DNA of 64,000 bases, taken from Cercis canadensis (taxonomy: Eukaryota; Streptophyta; Magnoliopsida; Fabales; Fabaceae). The position numbers and the translations under genes are program-made. The stretch spans positions 181,295-245,294 of the forward strand of contig QAOA01006911.1 of assembly GCA_003255065.1 (NCBI GenBank), written 5' to 3'. Shown in pieces: positions 26,601 to 38,072 of the stretch (the first letter of the stretch is position 1; each line of letters opens with the position of its first letter). The notes under the pieces are model-generated. The model was not told the DNA's origin. It was given only the letters and a program-made list of their open reading frames with translations, and ran no database searches.

Positions 26601-29600
26601 AAGATCACGGGCTAGAACTGAATCCCTATCCTTCATCCTCTGTGCTTCATCAATTATGATATATTTCCAATCAATTTTTGAAAGTTTTGACCGGTCATAC
26701 ATGATGAACTCATAAGTCGTCACAAGGACATTAAACTTCATGGCAGAAACCTCCTACATATATAAGAAGAGGATTATCAGCAGCAAATTTTAAACTATAA
26801 AATTCATCAAGTAAATATGCAGATGCTAACTTACTTGAGAAAATAGTTTTGACCTTTGATCCTTCCCTCCAACATAAAAGATGCAAGACACAGACGGTAA
26901 CCAAGTGTGTAACTCACTCTGCATGATGAACAAATTTTCCTGTGTTCAAACTCACATAATGTGTCGCAAAGAAAAGACTACCTTGAAATGAAAGAGTGTA
27001 AAAGCTCACCTTCCAGTTAACCAAAACAGCATTGGGGACTATAATAAGATGTGGACCATAGTTTCCTTTAAATTCCATCAAGTAGGCTATCAATGCCATA
27101 ACCTGGAGAGAGAAAAACATTTAAACTGATAGAAGTACAGACAAGTATCAAAATAAATAATTATGTACTATACTTAAAAAATACTGAAGAAGAAAAGTCC
27201 TATATGAATCTCCCATGTATGAAATAACTAACCGGATAAGTTACTTGCATACCAAAAACATGAAAAATGTTCTTCTCATTTTAAGAAAGGTTCAGCAAAC
27301 TTAACACTAACCTGAACAGTTTTACCAAGACCCATCTCATCTGCCAAAATTCCATTTAATTTGTTGTTATACAAAGAAAGCATCCATTGCAAGCCAACCT
27401 TCAGAAATAACACATGAAAGACTTAATCAAGAAGACAAGACATACAGTGTTTGCCTAAAAATTATTTCATTAAATGTAGCAACCTACAAGCTGATAGTCT
27501 CTCAAGGTTCCAGCCCGTAACATTGATGGTTGTCTCATGACCTTTTCATTCACAGCATGAGCAAGGCTGTAATACCTGGTAAGTGACCAAAATTATTAGT
27601 AACCACCAGATGCATTATTCCACAGAATCATCAAAAAAAACTAGAAATAAAATTATATAAACAAAATCACAACATTGATACCAAAAATGCAGACCAGCAT
27701 GCACATATTTTGAGCCAACACCTACTGCTAGTATTTTTATGACAAGACACATAAAAAATGGATAAACAAAAAACTCACTTATTGACAGATGAACTGTCTT
27801 TAGGAGCATTCATCTCCATAAAATGATTTCTAATCATCACTTCTTCTCCAGCACAAGCTGCTGCAGCTCTAACTTCTTCTTCAGAGAGACCCTTTTGTCA
27901 GAAAACAGAAAATGGTTATATATAAATAGTCCAAGGTGTAGAGCTTTGGAAGAGAAAGTTCAAATAGCATATGTTAGAAAACTTTTTTATATAAAAAAAG
28001 AAACATGTCAGAAAACATTTTGGAAAAAAAAAGGTATAGGAACATAAATATTTTTTCTCAGGCCATTGGAAAAATTTTTGACAGGGGCCTAAAATGAAGC
28101 ATGCCTGCAACCGGGCAGCAGTTGCTGCGGCTCTTGCTGCCTCCTCCATTTCCTGTTGGTTTTTGGCAGCTGTTATCTTACTTCCCAATTTATGAAGATA
28201 CTCTTCTGTCTGGGATAAGAAAGTTGAAAGAACAGCATATCTCTCTGCAGCATCACCCGGGATGCTAGTCTGCTGTTCCAGCAGCATCTCCCTATATCTG
28301 TCAACATCATTATTTTTTAGGGCTTCCATCCTCTTGTTCCTGTCATCATCTTTACGTTTTGAGAACTCCCTCAACATTCTCTCATGATATTTGGCCACAC
28401 CTCTATTGCGGGCAGTTCGAGCATCACGAATGGCCCAATGTGCCTCAAGAAGCTTCTTACGCCACTGAAATATAGACTTGAGTTGCTTCTCCCTTAAAGC
28501 CCTCTGTGAGGCCTGCACTTGTCTAGCTAATTCTAGACGTTGGCGCTCACACAGCCTAACAAACTTACGATATGGTCTGTCTGGCATTGCCATTATTTCT
28601 TGCTGTTGTTGATCAATCTCATCTCTTAAACGGGCCTGAAGATTTAAAAGACGAAGTTTTTTCTCTTCAATTTGCAATCTCAAGACCAGATCTGGCCTAA
28701 TCCTTTTCCTCTCTAAGTTTACTGCCAATAAACCTTCAATCTTCTTTAAATTTTCTGTCCTTTTCTTGTTCAGAACTTCCATACCCTCCTCAAAGAGAAG
28801 ATCTTTGACATCATATGCCAGTGACAAATTATTATTATTTACCATCATCGATGACCCAAAAGAGTCCGGTTTCCTGGTGAAAAAGGGGAAATCAAATAGG
28901 GGTCCATGATATTTTCTGGTGGAGGCCAAATCCTTTGATGGGGCAACAGTGCTTACTTGTGCAGGTTTCTTAATTTGCATTGCGTCAGATACAGAGGCCT
29001 GTGGTGCAATAGCCTTTCCCCTATCTAATGGCAACTCATTTCTCACAGGAGTTCTGCTAATTCCACGGTCATTTTCCTGGTCTGGCTTAAGAGAGGATCC
29101 AATTGACTGCTGCTCTTCCTTTCCAGCAGGTAAGGTTGGCGCAGATTCCTTTGTCACAGCTGGCATAGCTTGCATATGAACTGCTGTTACAGTGGCTTTC
29201 TCGTCTCTGGCAAAGGCTTCCTGCTTCGAAGAACTCGGTCCATTAGTTGCTGGGATAGATTGTGAATCCTTTGCCGTAGAATCAATCTGCCTTGGGTGTT
29301 CTGCCACAATATTTACAACAGATTTATCTTGATTTTTTTCTCCCGCAGGATGACTTTGCTGCTGCACTTGCAACTCAAGAGGTGGTGGAGCAATAGCTCG
29401 AAGAAGTTCTTGTGGGAGTGTACCTTCACCTTTCTATCAACCAATAGAAAAAATAATATTGGTAAATAAAATCTCCACTAAGATTATACATAGCACATTT
29501 TCACTAAGTATATAAGTAACACATGCACACATAAAGGCAGAAGACATAAAATAAAGGCAAACAGACAGTGCCATAGTGAGAAAGGAAGGGTAGATTTAAC

Positions 29601-32600
29601 CTTCAGCCGCCTGAATGCTAGTATCTGTGCTTTAAGAACATGCAATTGCTGTTTAGTAAATCCAAGTTGTTGAGGCATCTGAGCTGGTACCATTTGGGAT
29701 TTGACATGATTTCCTGAACCTCCTTCATTTGATGGACCAGCAGACTGAGGAGAAGGTTGTTTTAACTGCCTGATGTACTGCATTTGCGGAGGTTCCGGAC
29801 CAGATAATAAATTCTTTGCATTCAAAGGGTGATGATCTGCACCTAGGTTCACATTGCCAGAAGACTGTTGGGGATGCATAGGAGGCATTCCATTTCCAAC
29901 TACTGGCGGCCTCAGGTGTGCTTGAGGCTCTCTGCCATGAACACTAAACTGATGTGCTGCCATGTCACCAGCATTACTAGCCATACCAACATTTGTTGGT
30001 GGGCCAAAATGGCTGGGTGGAACTGTCTGCCTGGCTTTTGCAGAACCTGATTGCCCAGACACATCACTCGATGAATTAGCATGTGCTGAGTTCTCACTTA
30101 CAACTGCTGGAGAAGTAACCTGCTGCTTTGAAACAGGGACTGATGATGACTGAGCACCAACATTGCTGTCATTTGCCTTTTGTTGTGAAGCCATCCTGGA
30201 TTGCATCAGTGGAATGAGCTGTGCCATCAAGTTAGCATTTGCAGGATGTGATAGGTCTATATTACGTTCATGAGCCCATGCCTGCATAGCCTGCAATTGA
30301 GCAGACACTGCAATCTGGTTGTTCACAACATTTTGGATGCCCTGCTGAGTCACTGGTGCTTGTGCAGGTCTTATCATATTTCCAGGCATTAAGTGTCCAA
30401 TGGCAGGCCCTTGGGTTGAAGGCTTCCCCTCACCCTTCTGATCAGGCACTAGCTGCTGTCCTTGCTCAATCTGCTTTTCCCCACGAGTAAAATGTTCAGA
30501 TGAATTTCGCGATGTTGATGCTTGAGCTTGATTCACTGCCTGCATAGACATAAGGTCCTGCATTTTCAAGTTTCCCATTCGCATTTCCTGATCCTTCACA
30601 GATGAAGAGCCTAACATTCCCATTTTAGTTTGCTGCTGTGATTGCATTGCCAGAGCAGACTTTTGTTGGGCCTGCAAAGCATACTGAATGTATGCCTGCT
30701 GTACAGGATTTAGCATTTGTTGCTCAACACCTTGACCCCTGAGCTGGGCCTCCTGGCTGGAACCATGTTGAGCTAAATCAATGAATTTCCGGGACTGTTG
30801 AGGCAGTTGCATAGCGGCAGGAGATGAGAAATTGTTATTCCCAAATACCCCTTGAAGCCCAGCTTGATATGCTAGAAAGGCTTCATTACCTTCAGGTTTT
30901 CTAAGTAGTTGCTGTTGCAATGACTGCACAAGTATATAGTTGAGTAAAGTTATCACTCCATAAGATTAATAAATGGTGAAAAGGTTGCATAGAAAGCAAA
31001 CCAGATATGATTAATATCAAAAATGGTAAGAAATCAGATCAAAAGGTTCTTTGATATTGAGACACAGATAAGCATAGAAATACTTGTCAGATTACACCAA
31101 AAGCTAAAAAGGTTCCCAAGAACTTATAAACCTATTCATAACCCAAGATCTTAGAAAGTAAGTTAAGAGGTGGGAAAGAACATTCCACAAAAATTAATGC
31201 AGGCTAGTAGTAAAATCCTTAACAAACAGCCAAAATGTGTTTACTTCTAACTGATTGACATAACCATTAAAGCAGAAATCAGGAAATGCTTATGACAGAT
31301 TATTTAAGCACCATTACCACATAAGATGCAACAAATAGTCATCCATTGATGGTCGCAATATTAAGAGAAGTCAGTAAAATGATGATTTTCCCATCTAAAG
31401 ATTGCATAAGATAGAAAACTAGAAGTTAACAAGGAACAGACGAAATGGATAGAACAACTAATAAGAAGCAAAAAGTTAAAGGAACAAAGGATCTCAATTA
31501 ATGACATAACAAGAATTTTACTACTAAAAACAGAAATGAGAAACACCAGGAATAGTTAAGGCCAAAACTGACAATATGCAGACGTTGAAGAAAAAACACT
31601 TTTAGCAAGTTGCAATTTAAGTTTGTCTGGCTATCATTTGCACTTAATCAACATTTAAACAGCAGGGAGAAACACCAGGAACAGTTACAGCCGAAATTAA
31701 CAATATGCAGAAGTTGACGAAAAAACTGTTTTAGCAGGTTGCAATCTAAGCTTGTCTGGTTATAATTTGCAGTTATTCAACGTTTAAACTTCAAAAGGGC
31801 ACCAGAAGAGAGAAAAATGGGAGTTGGGGAGTTTATAAACCAAAACAAGAACCTCTAACTTTAATACCCCGACCTTTCAATATCCTAATCAATTTCTAAA
31901 AGGAAATCCCAAGTAGATTGCAGGAAAGAAATAGTACATGCAGAAGATTCATATTTGCCTATAATTCAACCTTGCATATAAACAGAGAGTAAAAGCAAGT
32001 CCTATAAGAAAAAAATTCAAAGCCTAGGCAGAGTTCATCTTGTTGTGATTTAAGGTATCTTGACTAGAACCGACCATATTACTATGTTAGCACTTAGCTG
32101 TTAGCTGCACCCAAACTGCTCCAAGTTCAATGCTTCCATCAGTTTCTATATTCTACTAAATTAACATGAGTCTACTTTAACTACTAGAATACCTGACAAT
32201 TAATTGGTTTAACCTTAAAAAAATCCGACCAACTAACTAACTATCCGTTCTATGGTAACTACAACCCCAGTACGAGGTCAGCGTATTAAATGCAAATTTC
32301 ACGACAACCCATTACCAATAGCACTACGAATTCCAAATTCCAAATACCAACAGGTGTTACAATCAACCCCATTAATAGCACAACTAGGTACTAGCTTGCA
32401 GAAACTTCTCAGACTACATATTCTACCAAATTATCATAGAAATTCAGCTGAGCCCAGAAATCCACACCTGTCTAGAACCTGCTATTTGCTGCTGCTGCTG
32501 CTGTTGCTGCTGCTGTAACGAGTCTAACCCCAAGTGAGACGACGAAGAAGAAGATGGTGACGCAGCTGAAGATGTCGATGTCGCCCGCCCTCCCGGCCCC

Positions 32601-32644
32601 ACACCCGGGTTCCGGCCGGGCCCACCACCACCAGCAGATTGCAT
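20612..32644 (-). CDS. BRM: SWI/SNF chromatin-remodelling ATPase BRAHMA
   Basis: Catalytic ATPase of the plant BAF-type remodelling complex; it moves nucleosomes in the nucleus. Fourteen exons (minus): 32644-32468, 30923-29601, 29433-28105, 27891-27779, 27575-27488, 27398-27312, 27102-27010, 26918-26835, 26750-26550, 25918-25676, 25599-24037, 23942-23400, 22584-22333, 21265-20612. They join in frame to 2249 residues (Arabidopsis BRM about 2190). The N-terminus is low-complexity with a glutamine run; QLQ domain near 478-500 ([20 protein letters not shown]); HSA near 820-890; Walker A DEMGLGKT with Lys1036; DEAQ box from Asp1132; motif [17 protein letters not shown] in exon 11; bromodomain around 1945-2055; C-terminus [17 protein letters not shown] chose the ATG at 32644 because [13 protein letters not shown] matches the family start; the upstream in-frame codons do not. 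Intron 3 appears to use a GC donor. All key residues are present. Confidence 0.97.
23112..23312. repeat. Two-copy tandem duplication in BRM intron 12
   Basis: Two copies of about 100 bp, starting TGTTAAAAATATTTC at 23112 and TGTTAACAATATTTC at 23211. They share TCTGGTAAGAA, GGAGACCAGACAC and GAATGAAGTTCAGAGA. The low divergence suggests a fairly recent event. Confidence 0.9.
30924..32467 (-). other. First intron of BRM
   Basis: 1544-base intron directly after the glutamine-run exon. It contains a two-copy tandem duplication (31539-31786, listed separately) and otherwise no recognised element. Confidence 0.8.
31539..31786. repeat. Two-copy tandem duplication in BRM intron 1
   Basis: A unit of about 128 bp starting GAGAAACACCAGGAA at 31539 recurs at 31667. 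Shared blocks include ACAATATGCAGA, AGTTTGTCTGG / AGCTTGTCTGG and CATTTAAAC / CGTTTAAAC. The copies have diverged by scattered substitutions. Confidence 0.85.
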
Positions 32645-33380
32645 GCAATTAGCCCAGAATTCAACAGGGACGGACCAAATTACCAATTCAAATCAACCAC
32701 ACCCAATTTTTTTTTAAAAAAATAAACCTTTACAGAAAATCTCAAATCCCTCCAAAATTCAAGAAAAACCCATTATTTTCCCTCCGATCCCAACGTTCAA
32801 AAAGCATGCATCAACCCCATTTTCTCTCTCTACAGTCTGCCTCTGTAGCTGCAGCTCCCACCAATTTTCTCTCTCTAAAAAGCGCAACTTTCGGAGCAAT
32901 GGAGGATAGATCTTCCGGAGCTGAGGCCTCAGGGAAGCGAACTTGACGGAATCGGTGATTCCACTATGTGGGTCGCACGCGATTTTGCAATTTCCCAGTC
33001 AAACCCTAGGATATTTTTTATTTTTATTTATTTCTTTCTCTTTTAAAAATGGGGTTATTTTTTGGCTCAGGTTGGGTAATGAAGCTCTCAATGACGGTAT
33101 GTATGAGCCTTTATGCCTAAAAAAACGGGGTAGGGTCGGGGTCACTACGGTTAAAGATTTACGGAAAATATAAATTGAGATTGACCTTGATGTTTATCTT
33201 AATTACGGGCATACCCTGCAGTCCCACTACATTAGACTGCACTAAAGATTTTCTTTTCTGGAAAAGCAAAATACTTTTCTTTGCAAATTATCAACCTAAA
33301 TTTAAAAAAAAATAAAAAAAATTATGTAAGAGTACAAACTTACAGCTCAACTTTTGTAAACCTTCAATAACTATTATTTC
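32645..33380. other. BRM leader and promoter region
   Basis: Immediately upstream of the BRM start on the minus strand. It contains CT-repeat tracts (TTTCTCTCTCTAC near 32822 and TTTTCTCTCTCT near 32865) typical of plant 5' UTRs. No TATA box can be assigned with confidence. Confidence 0.5.
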
Positions 33381-33760
33381 TCTTGTTTAATCTAATTTCC
33401 TTTTCACAAAAAATTATATTAAAGAGTTAAATTGTCAATACAAGCAAGAACTTTTGAGTTCGTTAATGTGAAAAAATACCTATTTAATGTTGTTTTCAAA
33501 GCCAAAAGTCACTTAATGCTATATTATATCTAATATTTTTCATAGAAAATAGTTGGATTTTTTTTCGCTAAAATAGAAAATATCAGCATTAAAGTAATGA
33601 GGTAAGAGAGCATATAAATTAAAATTAATTCATTAAAGTTCTATCAATTTTGTGGTTGTTTCCTAAAGTGAATATATACTTATTTGACATAATTTAACAA
33701 GAAATATAACTAAATTATAAATTAATATTAATCATATTAATTTTTTTATAACTTAGAACC
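33280..33760. repeat. Ancient direct duplication, left copy
   Basis: This block and 35330-35810 share many ordered words: CAAGCAAGAA, TTTGAGTTCGTTAATG / TTGTGAGTTTGTTAATG, AGAAAATA-TTAGAT, CATTAAAGTTCT, AAAGTGAATATATA and ATTAATATTAATCAT. The spacing between copies is about 2.05 kb. Both are non-coding. The origin is unknown; it may be an old tandem duplication or a decayed mobile element. Confidence 0.7.
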
Positions 33761-33900
33761 CAACTTTTGGATGAAACAAATTATTTTAAATGTTATGTCA
33801 AGTATTTTAAATGTGGATTATATATAAATGGGCTGGATATCTAATATCAATCCTGTAAAAATATTATCTGAATGACCCAAAGATAAATAAAATAATAATA

Positions 33901-34453
33901 AGGTTTAATTACAATTTTGGTTATCCTATTTTAATAACTTAAACTTTTTGATTCATCTTCTTTAAAAATAAATTATTGAGTTCCTTTATATTCATAAAAT
34001 GTACAATTTTAGTCATTTTGTCTTTTAAGTTAAAATTTGTAGGTTTATTTTAAGGTGTAAAATTCTTTGATTCATAATCTCACCGTTCAAATTGAAGAGC
34101 TACATCTTGTGAACATTCTCATTAAATTTCAACTCGATCTAACGGTGAATGAGTCTAGATATTCAGTTAGATGAAAACTTATAGTTTTGGTATTTTAGAT
34201 TGTGTCTCACTGTTAGATTGAGCTGGAATTTAATGGAGAGATTTACAAGACGTAGCTCTGCAATCTGAACAGTCGAATTATGAATCAGAAAACTTTACAC
34301 CTTGAAATAAACTTAAGAAATTTGACTTAAAAACAAATTGACCAACATTGTACATTTTATGAATATAGAGAGATTCAATAGTTCATTTTTAAAGAATTTA
34401 GACCAAAAAGTTCAAGTTATTAAAATAGGAGGAACAAAATTACAATTAAGCCT
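33901..34453. mobile_element. Foldback MITE, about 550 bp
   Basis: The left end AGGTTTAATTACAATTTTGG is matched in inverted orientation by the right end (read inward AGGCTTAATTGTAATTTTGT). The complementarity continues inward through CCTATTTTAATAACTT and well into the arms, so most of the element can fold into one hairpin centred near 34177. The flanks share AATAATAAT (33891-33899 and 34454-34462), a possible 9-bp target duplication of the Mutator type. That sequence is low complexity and therefore weak evidence. There is no coding capacity. Confidence 0.8.
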
Positions 34454-35329
34454 AATAATAATTGTCCAAGACATCTACCAATTCACTAATCTACATGCAA
34501 AAATACCTTTCTACCTCAAAATCAGTAACTCTATTTATATTGGGCCTCCCCTCCCAACTTCAACTCATTCAACTTCTCTTTAGTTTTCATTCTCTCGCTA
34601 GGGTTTGTTTGGGAAAGATTCTCCATAATCAATTCTAACAGTATAAGTTGCACCATAAATTAATTTATTTATTGCTTCAAACTACTCTGTTTATCACTCT
34701 TTATATCATGATCGAAAAACTAAGATCAATCTTGACCTTAAGCGTTAAAAAGTCTAAGTTTAACCCCACCATTAAATAAGCAGCCAAACAAAAGAAAAGC
34801 CACGTTGAACTCTTTACACATACTTGTGAATTAAAATAATTTTTATTTAATTAAAATCAATAATATGAATTTAATTTCATTTTTAACTTTTTTGTCNTCA
34901 TTTTTAAATTTTTTGTCTTAATTCTATTTATTTTATGAAATACTTCTAAACTATGTTTTTATTATTGAGATAAAGAAAAGGAGAAAAACAAACTAAACTC
35001 TAAAAAAACTCTACTTGCTCTTCATAAAAAATAATAAAATAAAATAAAAAAACTACTTACTTGCTGCATATATTCTATTAGAGATACTTATCAATCTTAT
35101 CTTATCTTCTTTGAAAAAGTTAGAACTAAGATCCTCACGTTAGTATCGAAGAACATAGCCTGGATAGAAAATCTAAGCAAAAATTCAATTCCCTTAGAAT
35201 ATGATAGAGTTTAACTTACCAATATTTCTAAGAACATTACTATATAGACCTGAGATTTCTATCCCAGCAAGAGCACGGACCTCATTTGGCGCATATATAT
35301 ATATATATAAGCACTGTCGTTTAAGCTCA

Positions 35330-35810
35330 TTTCCTTTTCACCATAANAAAAAAAAAAAAAAAAAAAAATCAAATTAGGAGTTGAATGTGTCAACACCAAG
35401 CAAGAATTTGTGAGTTTGTTAATGCAAATAAATATTTAATTAATATTCAGATTATAATATAGCTAATATTTTTTCACAGAAAATAATTAGATCCTTTTGA
35501 TAAAATATAAAATACAGTTAAAGTAATAAATTAAGAAAGTATATCAAATCGAAATCTATTCATTAAAGTTCTCCTAATTTATTTTGATGTTTCTCCACCT
35601 CATTTCCTTAAAGTGATTGGAATATATTCATCAAAGTTCTACCAATATTCTTGATGTTTCTTAAAGTGAATATATATGTACTTATTTCAATTTTTTTTGC
35701 TTTACTTAATTTATATACAAGGTGATATTCAACTCATGTGATATAATTTAATGAGAAAATGCCTAAATTATCAATTAATATTAATCATGTCAAATTATTT
35801 CAGTATATTC
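35330..35810. repeat. Ancient direct duplication, right copy
   Basis: Right partner of the block at 33280-33760, in the same orientation. It begins beside an n and a long A-tract at 35347, so its left edge may be affected by a contig join. Within this copy the ATTCATTAAAGTTCT / ATTCATCAAAGTTCT motif appears twice, indicating a further small internal duplication. Confidence 0.65.
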
Positions 35811-38072
35811 TACTTATCTTGCAAGTTATTTGTTTTTTATATTTTGAGGGCGTGGGGTTTAATGCATTGAATTCCTATTTAATTCCTTGGGGGCCGTTAG
35901 CCTTTTTCATTGTAAGGAAAAATATTGATATAATGTATTCCTCATTTCAGTCATTTGCAATTGCAATGAATGTTTTTTATAAATAGGTTATAAATAGAAA
36001 GGGTTTAATTTTGATTTACTTAGTCTTTAAGAGAATAGTTTATTGATTAAGTATTAAGTATTTTATCATAGAAGTTTCATGTTCAAATTTTATCAAGATG
36101 GGTGAGGTAAAATTATAAGAGGGGATAAGTTACCCCTTCTAATATAGACTCTAATAAACTAAATTTTTTTACTTTTAATCTACTAGCAAAAGATCAAAGT
36201 AAAATTTGAACAATTACAATAACCCACTTAATTACTATGTAATGGCGTAATGCATAAGCAAATAACAAAAATTTTATGTATAAAAATAGACTTATTTTTT
36301 TTAAAGTATTAGCGGTCGAATTATATGATAAGGTTATTTTATTTAATGGCTAAAAAACCCATTTGTATAAGGCAAGGGGAAGCAAAAAAAAACAAAAAAT
36401 GATTTTGATGGTATATTTGTAGATTTCAGGAGAAAACGGGTCAATTGTCATTTGCAAGTGGCCCATAATGCTGGAGTTCGCTTGGATTTGAAATTGAAAA
36501 AGAGAAGGCGAGAAAGGGAGGGACGGAGAAACATACAGACAGACAGAAGGGGGAAAATCCCTTTCGCTTCTTTTATTATTAGGAAAATGATACATGTAAT
36601 GTACACATTTTAAAAATGTGTTAAGGTTTTTGACGAAAAAAAAAGTGGTGGAAGATATGTAAAAAATTTAATTGTAAAAAAAAAAACTCTAAATGACTTA
36701 TTTAAATTTGAGTTTATTATTGTGGGGTGTTAAAATTTGACATAAAAATTCAATTGTGTTAAAAGAAAATGTCTTTCAAGTAAATATTTACTATAAAGTA
36801 TAAATAGACTAAAATACTCTTGTATTATGTGTTTATTTTATTTATATTTAAACATGATAATTATGTATATGGACAGAATAACTATATAATTTACATATGA
36901 TAATTTTATATATAAATAAAATAATCACAAAACACACAAAATATTTTAAATAATTTCTCATAAGAAACTAATAGTAATAATAATGTTCATTATTTTGTAG
37001 TTTGGTAACAAAATGAAATAATTTTTTTATAGCTTTTGGAAACTGCTTATCATAAATTTGTGAGGTAGTTTGACATGAATCAATGTAGGTCAATGTCTTT
37101 ATATGGTATTTGGCTTTTGTAACGTTCTTTTGTTTTTTTGTTTTTTTTTTCTTTCCATTTCCTTTGATGGTCAAATTTCTTCCCCTTGTTTCCTTTTGTT
37201 AAGGTAAACTTTTCCCTCAGTCCTTATAATGGGTGTCTATTCTAACGAAGGAAGACATAAAGGGGGTAAAGTCAAGCAGTGACTTCCCTACCTCAACCTC
37301 CAAAAGTGACTTTCAATTTTCAAATACAAAGTTGACACTAAACAAAAACTGAATTAAGTAGATGGCTATGGATGGCACAGGTCTTTGACTAATACCAAAT
37401 AATGTCCACCTATTCAAGTTCCATAACTAACTCAATGGCCAGTCTCCATAGCACACTGCATAAACACCATATCTGTTAATTGAGAAAATAAATAAATACG
37501 TAAAATCAACATAAATTGTGAGTCTTGAATGATTGCAATTCAAAGATAATAAGAATTCAACCCATTTTCTCAAAGGGCAATTTGACCAACAAATGTTGAC
37601 CAACAAATGAAGACAAATTAGCTTACCAAAATAAATAGAGACAAAGTAGCTGATCCTCATGATACAGTAATAGAAACAAGCAAAGTCACATGCTTCAGTA
37701 GGCTCAAATGTAGAATAGAAGAGTTTCATGAACAAACCTTGATTGATAGTAGGAAATGGCCTCCAACTTTGAGGAAGAATGCTACATTTAGAGTTAGTAT
37801 TCTTGCCTGCAGACAAAGGAAAGAAAATAGCAAAGAACAGAGTTAAAAAAATAAAAGCATTTTTGAAAATGGAGCTTTTCCATCCCCACCTGCATTTTGC
37901 ACAACAGCAAAAGCTCCCACTAACTTTTAAAACTTTCCTTTGTGTTTAAGTCACGTTTTTACTTAAATGTGTTATTTAAGAGTGTTCATAATTAATCATT
38001 CATATTGGCCCCCACCCTTGAAATTATAGCACTACGCCTCAAATGATGTAAACAATTAAAAAAGGGTTTAAG

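Larger units (their letters stand above)
33381..37679. other. AT-rich intergenic region, BRM to fibrillarin relic
   Basis: No supported gene. It contains the remainder of the left duplication copy, a foldback element (33901-34453), n bases at 34897 and 35347, a TA microsatellite near 35298-35310, a poly-A tract beside the n at 35347, and the right duplication copy (35330-35810). Confidence 0.6.

Noticed and set aside
27916..28104. Open frame continuing past BRM exon 3
   Set aside because: The continuation is Phe-rich and unlike BRM. The family sequence resumes at 27891, so this is intron, not coding.
28919..29179. 86-codon frame antisense to BRM exon 3
   Set aside because: Shadow of a coding exon.
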